This document shows positions 9,207 through 15,505 of a stretch of DNA of 24,015 nucleotides, piece after piece (the stretch's first letter is position 1; each line of letters starts with the position of its first letter). This stretch comes from Bacteroidales bacterium UBA3816. Its GTDB lineage: Bacteria; Bacteroidota; Bacteroidia; Bacteroidales; P3. A program made the translations under genes and the position numbers. The DNA lies in assembly GCA_002368955.1 (NCBI GenBank), contig DFDY01000020.1, positions 976-24,990 on the forward strand, written 5' to 3'. Under the pieces are notes generated by a model. The model saw nothing but the letters and a program-made list of their open reading frames with translations. It had not been told where the DNA came from and ran no database searches.

Positions 9207-9875
9207 ATGTTCTATCCTATGACCATCCGTGGTTTTATCGACAACCTCGCATCGCTCAATACTCCAGATGACATGAGCATTAACATGTACCATGGAGATA
9301 CAAAAGAAGCCGAAGACAGAAGAAAAAATCTCCTTTATTATCTCGAAACGATAAAGGAGATCAATCCAACGCATCTACTTGTCGGAGAAGCTCCTGGACG
9401 TTTTGGTTGCTACCTGACCGGAATCCTTTTCACCGATGAACATACAATGGTGCACATTCCCCTTTTCCAGTCTTTGGACTGCCTAGTAAAGGAATTAATG
9501 GAACTGGGCTCAAGCATCAAACCCCAAAAGGAGGGAACTGCAACTACTATATGGAGTTGCCTTTCAGTATTACCTCATAGCAGTTGGCCACTGATGTGGA
9601 ATATATATCCTTTTCATCCTAGTTCGAAGCCAGCGAATTATCTTTCGGCAAATGACCGCACCAATCGTCCTCCAAGTCCTAAGGAACTCAAATTGGGGCT
9701 GTCGGTCCTGAAAGACCTACTGCAATGCTTTGATATAGACAAAATTATTGCAATAGGACGTATATCGGAGTCTATTCTTAAAAAGGAATTCCCAAACATA
9801 TCATACATCCGCCATCCCGCCCATGGAGGTACAGCAAAATTCAAAGCCGGGTTCAACGACATTTTTCAACTTTAG
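9207..9875 (+). CDS. Uracil-DNA glycosylase superfamily protein
   Basis: A probable base-excision enzyme that removes uracil or another altered base from DNA. In 222 residues it has the superfamily landmarks: GEAPG at 60-64 (motif 1, water-activating loop), WNIYPFHP at 131-138 (base pocket) and RHPAHGG at 202-208 (DNA-intercalation loop with the conserved His-Pro). It differs from classical Ung and resembles the GEAPG-type families; substrate cannot be read from sequence. The ATG at 9207 follows the mnmE stop by two bases; M5 at 9219 is an alternative. Base composition is unlike its neighbours: lines 9301, 9541 and 9601 count 35, 43 and 40% GC, against 63-67% in two mnmE lines, which suggests later acquisition. 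It ends before a hairpin terminator. Confidence 0.88.
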   Translation: MFYPMTIRGFIDNLASLNTPDDMSINMYHGDTKEAEDRRKNLLYYLETIKEINPTHLLVGEAPGRFGCYLTGILFTDEHTMVHIPLFQSLDCLVKELMELGSSIKPQKEGTATTIWSCLSVLPHSSWPLMWNIYPFHPSSKPANYLSANDRTNRPPSPKELKLGLSVLKDLLQCFDIDKIIAIGRISESILKKEFPNISYIRHPAHGGTAKFKAGFNDIFQL

Positions 9876-9901
9876 CTGTATCCTTTCAAACCAACCATGA
9901 C

Positions 9902-9936
9902 TTATCATATCTATGCGATATGATAAACTTTTTTTT
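9902..9936 (+). terminator. Rho-independent terminator after the UDG-family gene
   Basis: A perfect 10-bp inverted repeat, TTATCATATC at 9902-9911 and GATATGATAA at 9917-9926, encloses the five-base loop TATGC and is followed by eight T residues at 9929-9936. The stem is AT-rich and therefore weak for a terminator; the position, 26 nt after the stop codon, supports the call. A dyad of this kind could also be a protein-binding operator. The T-tract runs into the -33 element of serS. Confidence 0.7.
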
Positions 9937-9965
9937 GATTGAATCGGAAGAAAAACGTATCTTTG
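9934..9965 (+). promoter_or_regulatory. Bacteroidota-type promoter of serS
   Basis: TTTG at 9934-9937 (-33) and TATCTTTG at 9958-9965 (-7, consensus TAnnTTTG) are separated by 20 bases, which fits the spacing known for the primary sigma factor of Bacteroides. Transcription would begin around 9972, leaving a leader of about 18 nt before the serS ATG at 9990. The -33 element shares bases with the T-tract of the preceding terminator. Confidence 0.8.
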
Positions 9966-9989
9966 CAATTCATACAAAAACAACACACT

Positions 9990-11264
9990 ATGTTGCAACT
10001 TCAATATATAAAGGAACATACAGAGGAAATCATTGAACGCCTCAAGATTAAGAACGTAGAAAATGTAGAAGAGCGCATCCAAGAAATCATTGCCCTCGAC
10101 GAACAACGTCGCAGTCTGCAGCAGCGTTCCGATGCCGTCAAGGCACAGCAGAACGCCATCGCCAAAGAGATAGGCATGCTCTTCAAGCAGGGCAAACGCG
10201 ACGAGGCCGAAGCCAAGAAAGCCGAAACCGCCACCTTGAAAGCCGAAGAGAAAGAACTCAGCGACCAGCAGAACACCGTAGAGACCGAGCTGAACGCCAA
10301 ACTCATCTCGCTGCCCAACGCCCCCCACATCACCGTGCCCAAGGGCAAGAGCGAGGCCGACAACGTGGTAGTGGCAGAATTTGGCCACAAGCCAGATCTC
10401 CCCGCCGATGCTCTGCCCCATTGGGACCTCTGCGCCAAGTATGATATCGTGGACTTCGAACTGGGCAACAAAATCACCGGCGCCGGCTTCCCCGTCTACA
10501 AAGGTAAGGGTGCCCGTCTGCAGCGCGCCCTCATTGACTTCTTCCTCGACGAGGCCACCGCTGCGGGTTACATAGAAATCATGCCCCCGCTCATGGTCAA
10601 CGAAGCCAGCGGCCTAGGCACCGGCCAACTGCCCGACAAGGAGGGCCAGATGTATGCCATCCCGCTGGACGGCTTTTACATGATTCCCACCGCCGAAGTG
10701 CCCATCACCAACATCTACCGCAACACCATCGTCAGCCCCGACCAGTTCCCCATCAAGCATGTGGGCTACAGCGAGTGTTTCCGCCGCGAGGCAGGCAGCT
10801 ATGGCAAAGACGTGCGCGGTCTGAACCGCCTGCATGAGTTCAGCAAGGTGGAAATCGTCGTCATCGAACACCCCGACCGTTCCTACGACACCCTGGAGAC
10901 TATGAAGAAACACGTGGGCGGCCTGCTGGACAAACTGGGTCTCCCCTACCACATACTCAAACTCTGCGGCGGCGACATCAGTTTTACCTCCGCCATGACT
11001 TTCGACTTCGAGGTCTGGAGTGCCGCTCAACAGAAATGGCTCGAAGTCTCCTCAGTCTCCAACTTCGAGACCTTCCAAGCCAACCGCATGAAGTTACGTT
11101 TCAAAGACAGCGACGGCAAGATGAAACTGGCCCATACCCTCAACGGCAGCGCCCTAGCCCTGCCCCGCATCGTGGCCGCCCTGCTGGAGAACAACCAGAC
11201 CCCAGACGGCATCGTCATGCCCGAATGTCTGCGACCCTATCTACGATTCGACAAGATAGACTAA
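9990..11264 (+). CDS. serS: Seryl-tRNA synthetase
   Basis: A class II aminoacyl-tRNA synthetase that charges tRNA-Ser (and tRNA-Sec where present). The start is ATG 9990 (MLQLQYIKEH), giving 424 residues, close to the 430 of E. coli; an upstream in-frame start at 9939 would lie inside the promoter. Residues about 26-105 form the long antiparallel coiled-coil arm (Glu, Lys and Gln rich) that grips the tRNA-Ser long variable arm. Motif 2 is FRREAGSYGK from F264, with its arginines for ATP and acyl-adenylate binding, and motif 3 is ALPRIVAALLEN with R393. The gene is monocistronic, with its own promoter and terminator. Confidence 0.97.
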   Translation: MLQLQYIKEHTEEIIERLKIKNVENVEERIQEIIALDEQRRSLQQRSDAVKAQQNAIAKEIGMLFKQGKRDEAEAKKAETATLKAEEKELSDQQNTVETELNAKLISLPNAPHITVPKGKSEADNVVVAEFGHKPDLPADALPHWDLCAKYDIVDFELGNKITGAGFPVYKGKGARLQRALIDFFLDEATAAGYIEIMPPLMVNEASGLGTGQLPDKEGQMYAIPLDGFYMIPTAEVPITNIYRNTIVSPDQFPIKHVGYSECFRREAGSYGKDVRGLNRLHEFSKVEIVVIEHPDRSYDTLETMKKHVGGLLDKLGLPYHILKLCGGDISFTSAMTFDFEVWSAAQQKWLEVSSVSNFETFQANRMKLRFKDSDGKMKLAHTLNGSALALPRIVAALLENNQTPDGIVMPECLRPYLRFDKID

Positions 11265-11269
11265 ACCCT

Positions 11270-11302
11270 AAGGCCATCCCCCTCCGGATGGCCTTTCTTT
11301 TA
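11270..11302 (+). terminator. Rho-independent terminator of serS
   Basis: A perfect 10-bp stem, AAGGCCATCC at 11270-11279 and GGATGGCCTT at 11286-11295, has a six-base loop and is followed by a T-rich run (TTTCTTTTATT). It begins five bases after the serS stop codon. Confidence 0.92.
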
Positions 11303-11712
11303 TTCCCACCCAAATCAATACCGATTCCTTCAGAATTCCCGCTTGCATCCGACCCGTAGATAAAGCGGGAATGGAGCGTAGGGCTATATGAGCGGCAGGC
11401 TATCAGTAAGCAGCGGAATGCAGACTAACCCCCAATCGGTCATCAGACCGACACTTGGCCATAACATCCTCATTTCAAGCTCTAATTATGCCATATCAGC
11501 ATTTCTTTCGGCACCTTAGACTCATCCCTATTTTGACCTAGCCCACTATGACTGCGACAGCGATTCTGCCCATCTGCTCGAAACAAATACTAATCTGACA
11601 CAAATTCTAACGACCGATTTGGGCTAATCAATTCGGTTAGCGCGGTGAATTATGGAACACTCCACTGCTTCTGCTGTCCCAGACGGCTCGCTGCCAACAA
11701 GAACACGGCGGC
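11303..11712. other. Gene-free segment between two opposing terminators
   Basis: I find no convincing gene here. The longest frame worth naming is an ATG frame of 43 codons at 11388-11519 on the plus strand, with no recognisable product. The segment holds a perfect 10-bp inverted repeat (ATTCCCGCTT at 11335-11344, AAGCGGGAAT at 11363-11372, 18-base loop) and a 6-bp hairpin (TCGGTC at 11436-11441, GACCGA at 11446-11451, ATCA loop). No exact TAnnTTTG element or terminal inverted repeats were seen. It may be an unrecognised small RNA, a decayed element, or plain spacer. Confidence 0.5.
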
Positions 11713-11745
11713 ACAAAAAAACGCACCCTTTGCAGAGTGCGTTAT
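11713..11745 (-). terminator. Terminator of the minus-strand beta-barrel gene
   Basis: AACGCAC at 11720-11726 pairs with GTGCGTT at 11737-11743 around a ten-base loop. Read on the minus strand, the stem is followed by seven T residues (the A-run at 11715-11721 on the plus strand, which partly belongs to the stem). It lies about 60 bases beyond the stop of the gene at 11807-12580. Confidence 0.85.
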
Positions 11746-11806
11746 TTTATATTGATACTTAATCGTTATAAATTGGATTGGAGCATAGAGGCTTCAAAAC
11801 CTAGGC

Positions 11807-12580
11807 TTAGAAGTGGAAGCCGATGCGGAGGGCCAGTTCGCCAATGTGGCGTTTCTCGCCGGAGTAATTGTTGGTGGCATCGGGGTCGGTGAAGGAACGC
11901 GAGGTGTGGTTGATGCGGTGTTTGCCCAAGTCGAGATAGTAGAGGCCCACGGTGACATTCTCGCCAAGGTAGGTGCCGGCGCCCAGAGTCCACGAGAGGG
12001 CTCCGGAAGGTTTGTAGGCGTAGGTACCGTACTTTTTCTCAACACCGTTCTCGGAGACATAGCTGCTGCCATTGGGGTAGCCGTTTTTGGAGATGAACAT
12101 CATGTCAAAGCCAATGCTGGCCTCGGCAAAGGGGCGGATGATGTCGGTGAGGTCATAACGGTATTTGAGACCAATTTGGATGGGAATATTGAAATAGTTG
12201 GGCACTTTGGGGATGGCCTTGAGTTTGTTGTTGATATCGTTCTGGTCGTAGACATCGCGGATAGAGGACTTGGTGGAGTTCCAGAGGAAGCTGACTTCGC
12301 CGAAAGGCAGCAGCCAGTTGTTGGCACCCACGTCCAGCCACAAGCCCAGACGGGCGGAAGCACCTATTCCGGCAGAGGCCGCAGTGGCAATGGAAGAGCG
12401 GTTAATGGGAACAAAGGGGTCGAAAGGCATAACGACGTTGACATCGTTGTTGAACTCGGCCACGGGAATGAAGCCGTTGAAATAGCCCGAGAATTCAAAC
12501 TGCTGGGCACGTGCGCCAAAGCCAGCAAAAAGCAGTGCTACGGCAACACATAAACTTTTGAAATAGTTACTTTTAATCAT
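11807..12580 (-). CDS. Outer-membrane beta-barrel protein
   Basis: A 257-residue exported protein. ATG at 12580 is chosen because it opens a signal peptide (MIKSNYFKSLCVAVALLFAG, cleavage near GARAQ at 22-26); an upstream TTG at 12601 would add seven residues, overlapping the likely promoter. The mature part is a run of amphipathic strands with glycine turns (GIGASARLGLWLDVG, GLKYRYDLTDIIRPFAEASIGFDM, LSWTLGAGTYLGENVTVGLYYLDLG) and ends LRIGFHF, the terminal phenylalanine expected of a protein inserted by BamA. This looks like a small OmpW/OprG- or opacity-like barrel, but the family is not certain. It stands alone, divergent from the porin gene at 12699, with its own terminator. Confidence 0.85.
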   Translation of the reverse strand: MIKSNYFKSLCVAVALLFAGFGARAQQFEFSGYFNGFIPVAEFNNDVNVVMPFDPFVPINRSSIATAASAGIGASARLGLWLDVGANNWLLPFGEVSFLWNSTKSSIRDVYDQNDINNKLKAIPKVPNYFNIPIQIGLKYRYDLTDIIRPFAEASIGFDMMFISKNGYPNGSSYVSENGVEKKYGTYAYKPSGALSWTLGAGTYLGENVTVGLYYLDLGKHRINHTSRSFTDPDATNNYSGEKRHIGELALRIGFHF

Positions 12581-12605
12581 AGTGCATAATTTTTGATTCA
12601 AAGTA

Positions 12606-12613
12606 CAAAAATA
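12606..12613 (-). promoter_or_regulatory. Candidate -7 element for the minus-strand barrel gene
   Basis: On the minus strand TATTTTTG (12613 down to 12606) matches TAnnTTTG and lies 25 bases before the ATG at 12580. No good -33 TTTG is present; the expected place reads TTTC. The call rests on the -7 match and position. Confidence 0.5.
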
Positions 12614-12654
12614 GCAATTTTATTTTATATTCAGAAAAAAATGATTTTTTTTTG

Positions 12655-12662
12655 TACCTTTG
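12655..12662 (+). promoter_or_regulatory. Candidate -7 element for the porin-Gate pair
   Basis: TACCTTTG matches the Bacteroidota -7 consensus exactly, 36 bases before the TTG start at 12699. The expected -33 place near 12631 does not read TTTG, so the promoter may need an activator or simply be a weak match. Confidence 0.6.
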
Positions 12663-12698
12663 TAATTGCTTTTAATAACTACTTAAATTTATAGCATC

Positions 12699-13880
12699 TT
12701 GAAACGCAATTTTTTACACATCTGTATGCTGGCAGCAGTGATGGGCATTTCGTCTGCTGCCACGGCGCAGGTTGACTTTACGCCTATCTTCACCCAGATA
12801 AGACTGGAGGCACGCGCCGACTTTGACTATTTCCACAACACCACCGACGTGAACCCCACTGCCGTGGAGAATCCCTATGGTTTCCATGGTCGCTACTTCA
12901 ACATGGTCATCGGCGGCCCGCTGGGCGAAAAGTTCAGCTATTTCTTCCGCCAGCGCATCATTGCCAGCCCCGGCAGTGTGAGTCTGTTCGACAACACCGA
13001 CTTCCTCTACATCAACTACATGCCCAGCAAGAACTGGATGATCCGCATGGGTAAGGATGCCCTGGCCGTAGGCGGATTTGAGTATGACGCACCGCCCATC
13101 AACGTGCTTTTCAGCACCCACTATTGGGACAACTTCTACTGTTTCCAACCAGCCCTGGCAGCCGCCTATAAGACCGACGACGGCAAGCAGATGGTGCTGC
13201 TGCAGGTGGCCAACTCGCCCTATGTGTATTACGGAGCCGATTTGGGCTATGGGCCAGGCAACGAGTGGAAGAGCGGACTGATGTCCTTCAGCCTGTTCCA
13301 CAGCGGCGACTTCGGCCATTACAAGATGCTCAACTCGGTGAACTTCTTCCAGCGTCCGGACCGCAAGATGATGAACTACATTGCCATAGGCCAGAAGCTG
13401 GTGTACGACCGCTGGGACATATATCTGGACCTCATCCACCACGCCAACGCCGTGAACGACTGGGGCAAGAACTTTGCCGTGGTGAGCTGCGCCAACCTTT
13501 ACTTCAAAAACGGTCTGAACCTCTTTGCCAAAGGGGCTTGGGAGCAGAACAAGTCCAACGAGATTCTCCCCGGCTTTGGCATCGGCAACAGCATAGCCCT
13601 GGGCTACTACGACTGCTTTGCCGAGGCTGGCACAAGCTACCTCACCTACGGTTTGGGTCTGGAATACCACCCAAAGATTTGTCCCGACTTTCGTTTCCAC
13701 GCCTTTGTGGCCAACCGCCGCATCACCCGGCCCGGCGAGAACGTAGGCGGCCTTGACGGGCACACCTACAACGAAAACTCGTTGCAATGCAACATGGGCA
13801 TCACCTGGGACATGGACGTGCACCGCATGATAAAGGAACGCATGGCAAGGGCAATGAAAGAAAAATCAATCATTGAATGA
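12699..13880 (+). CDS. Porin-like outer-membrane protein (TTG start)
   Basis: A 393-residue protein that probably forms a substrate channel in the outer membrane. It begins with TTG: a stop codon lies in frame at 12684-12686, and the signal peptide (MKRNFLHICMLAAVMGISSA, cleavage near ATAQ at 21-24) needs the Lys-Arg codons just after the TTG; the next ATG, at 12726, would cut the signal in half. The mature part carries porin-like strand pairs (GRYFNMVIGGPLGEKFSYFF, TDFLYINYMPSKNWMIRMGK) reminiscent of phosphate-selective OprP/OprO-type porins in Bacteroidota, but the C-terminus continues past the barrel as a basic helical tail (MIKERMARAMKEKSIIE). It is followed after 25 nt by the Gate-domain membrane protein, so the two may form one uptake or efflux route. 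Confidence 0.82.
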   Translation: MKRNFLHICMLAAVMGISSAATAQVDFTPIFTQIRLEARADFDYFHNTTDVNPTAVENPYGFHGRYFNMVIGGPLGEKFSYFFRQRIIASPGSVSLFDNTDFLYINYMPSKNWMIRMGKDALAVGGFEYDAPPINVLFSTHYWDNFYCFQPALAAAYKTDDGKQMVLLQVANSPYVYYGADLGYGPGNEWKSGLMSFSLFHSGDFGHYKMLNSVNFFQRPDRKMMNYIAIGQKLVYDRWDIYLDLIHHANAVNDWGKNFAVVSCANLYFKNGLNLFAKGAWEQNKSNEILPGFGIGNSIALGYYDCFAEAGTSYLTYGLGLEYHPKICPDFRFHAFVANRRITRPGENVGGLDGHTYNENSLQCNMGITWDMDVHRMIKERMARAMKEKSIIE

Positions 13881-13905
13881 CAATCTCTCCAACTATTAAA
13901 TAACA

Positions 13906-15147
13906 ATGGAACATAATAATCACACTCAAAGGCCCAAAACGACCCAATATGCCCGCAACGTAGAAGCTTTCTTCCTGCACCTTGAGCGGCGGCTGAAACT
14001 GAAATCGCCACTGAGATTTACAAGCAAACGCTCGCTGGAAGCCATCGTTTTCCTCGTTTTCTTTATAGGATTCTTCTGGGTGCTGGCCTATAAGATGACC
14101 TTACCCAACATGCTGAACACTTTCATGCAGACGGCCTACCACCTGCTGCTGGAGACGGTCTTCTACATTATGGCCATATGTGTGCTGATGGGAGCCATCG
14201 GCAAGTTGCTGATTGAGTTTGGCGTCGTGCGACTGCTGGAGAACATCCTGCGCCCACTGATGAAACCGATATACAACCTGCCTGGTGTGGCCGCATTGGG
14301 TGCCATCATGACATTCCTCTCGGACAATCCTGCCATCATTTCACTGGCACAGAACAAGAACTTTGCACAGTATTTCCGCAAATATCAGTTGGTATCGCTT
14401 ACCAACTTTGGCACGGCTTTCGGCATGGGGCTGACGGTGTTGGCCTTTATGACCAGCCTTGGCTATGGCAAGGGCGCACTGGTGGGCGTGGCAGGAGCCA
14501 TCATAGGCAGCATCATCTCCACCCGACTGATGCAGCGCTTCACGCTGAAGAGCTTCCCCGAGATGGATTTCCCCGTCACGGACTATCAAGGCGACGAGCA
14601 GCAGATTTCCTACAAGTCCGAAGGGTCTGTTTTCCAACGTTTCCTCAACTCGCTGCTGGACGGCGGCAAAGACGGTGTCAGCATCGGCTTTGCCATTATC
14701 CCCGGAGTGCTGTGCATCTCCACCATCGTGATGATGCTCACCTTTGGCCCCGACTCCGCCACGGGAGTATACACGGGTGCCGCCTATGAGGGCGTTCCCA
14801 TCATCACCTGGCTGGCCGACAAGGTGAACTTCATCTTCTATTGGCTCTTCGGCTTCGAGAGTGGTGCTTTGGTGTCATTCCCCATCACCGCCTTGGGTGC
14901 CGTGGGAGCTGCCATAGGCCTAGTCCCCCGCTTCATCACCGAGGGCATCATCAACAACAACGCCATCGCAGTCTTCACAGCCATGGGCATGTGCTGGAGC
15001 GGCTATCTCTCCACCCACACCGCCATGGTGGACGCGCTGGGATACAGAAAACTTATTGGAAAAGCCATCGGAGCGCACACCATCGGTGGCCTATGCGCCG
15101 GAATTGCCGCCCACTGGCTATATGTAGTACTGGCATTAATATTTTAA
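13906..15147 (+). CDS. Gate/nucleoside-recognition-type polytopic membrane protein
   Basis: An inner-membrane protein of 413 residues with roughly nine or ten hydrophobic segments after a hydrophilic N-terminus of about 40. Landmarks include MTFLSDNPAIISLA, SLTNFGTAFGMGLTVLAFM, GVSIGFAIIPGVLCIST, ESGALVSFPITALGAVGAA and MCWSGYLSTHTAMVDALG. These repeats fit the Gate (nucleoside-recognition, SpmA/SpmB-like) fold, and the overall look recalls proteins annotated as the CD0519/CD1768 membrane family; the assignment is from memory of the family and not proven. The transported substrate is unknown. It starts 25 nt after the porin-like gene, with no terminator between. No clear terminator follows it either, only a weak TTGACA/TGTCAA dyad at 15148-15190. 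Confidence 0.8.
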   Translation: MEHNNHTQRPKTTQYARNVEAFFLHLERRLKLKSPLRFTSKRSLEAIVFLVFFIGFFWVLAYKMTLPNMLNTFMQTAYHLLLETVFYIMAICVLMGAIGKLLIEFGVVRLLENILRPLMKPIYNLPGVAALGAIMTFLSDNPAIISLAQNKNFAQYFRKYQLVSLTNFGTAFGMGLTVLAFMTSLGYGKGALVGVAGAIIGSIISTRLMQRFTLKSFPEMDFPVTDYQGDEQQISYKSEGSVFQRFLNSLLDGGKDGVSIGFAIIPGVLCISTIVMMLTFGPDSATGVYTGAAYEGVPIITWLADKVNFIFYWLFGFESGALVSFPITALGAVGAAIGLVPRFITEGIINNNAIAVFTAMGMCWSGYLSTHTAMVDALGYRKLIGKAIGAHTIGGLCAGIAAHWLYVVLALIF

Positions 15148-15192
15148 TTGACAGGAGTATAAAACGATGTTAATAAAAATATTTTGTCAAAA

Positions 15193-15225
15193 AGTATACT
15201 AATTCAATTTTTGTTCGTATTTTTG
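15193..15225 (+). promoter_or_regulatory. Ferredoxin promoter region with palindrome
   Basis: TATTTTTG at 15218-15225 fits TAnnTTTG and lies 34 bases before the ferredoxin ATG. There is no TTTG at the expected -33 place; instead the 8-bp palindrome AGTATACT occupies 15193-15200, just where -33 would be. That could be an operator or activator site, which is inference from position only. Confidence 0.55.
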
Positions 15226-15259
15226 CAAAACATTTATAACCCTAAAAATCGTAAATAAA

Positions 15260-15427
15260 ATGGCTTACAAAATCACTGACATCTGCGTTGCTTGCGGTAC
15301 TTGCATCGACCAGTGCCCCGTCGGAGCCATCTCCGAAGGCGACATCTACAAGATTGACCCCGACACTTGCGTTAGTTGCGGCACTTGCGCTAGCGCTTGC
15401 CCCACCGGTGCTATTGTGGAAGGCTAA
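15260..15427 (+). CDS. 2[4Fe-4S] ferredoxin
   Basis: A 55-residue electron carrier of the clostridial type. Two CxxCxxCxxxCP motifs are complete: C9, C12, C15, C19 with P20, and C37, C40, C43, C47 with P48, each able to hold one [4Fe-4S] cluster. The two halves are related (CVACGTCIDQCPVGAI and CVSCGTCASACPTGAI), the usual internal duplication. It opens MAYKITDICVAC, so ATG 15260 is the start, and the length matches small ferredoxins of anaerobes that partner pyruvate:ferredoxin oxidoreductase or hydrogenase. It has its own -7 element upstream and a strong terminator 22 nt after the stop, so it is probably monocistronic and well expressed. Confidence 0.97.
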   Translation: MAYKITDICVACGTCIDQCPVGAISEGDIYKIDPDTCVSCGTCASACPTGAIVEG

Positions 15428-15449
15428 AACACACAGATGTAGCTAAAAG

Positions 15450-15484
15450 AAAGCCCCGCCTACACGGCAGGGCTTTTTCTTTTT
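15450..15484 (+). terminator. Terminator of ferredoxin, probably bidirectional
   Basis: AAAGCCCCGCC at 15450-15460 pairs with GGCAGGGCTTT at 15466-15476 with one mismatch, around the loop TACAC, and is followed by a T-rich run to 15484. On the minus strand the same stem is followed by a shorter T-rich stretch (CTTTCTTTTA), so it can also stop the convergent operon that ends with the kinase-deaminase gene at 15506. Confidence 0.92.
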
Positions 15485-15505
15485 GTGTCAACTGGGCGAG
15501 AGTGG

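Noticed and set aside
9328..9361. Perfect 11-bp inverted repeat (ATCTCCTTTAT/ATAAAGGAGAT) inside the UDG-family gene
   Set aside because: A dyad of this size is not improbable by chance in 24 kb of sequence, and it is far from any gene end.
9939..9989. Earlier start for serS, adding 17 residues
   Set aside because: It lies between the -33 and -7 promoter elements, before the expected transcription start.
11388..11519. 43-codon ATG frame in the gene-free segment
   Set aside because: It is short, has no recognisable product, no -7 element before it, and overlaps a hairpin; length is within chance.
12714..13823. Open frame of 369 codons on the minus strand opposite the porin-like gene
   Set aside because: Low-complexity, valine- and histidine-rich translation without motifs, antisense to a gene with a clear signal peptide and strand pattern.
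15148..15190. TTGACA/TGTCAA dyad after the Gate-domain gene as a terminator
   Set aside because: Only six pairs with a 31-base loop and no T-tract; too weak to call.
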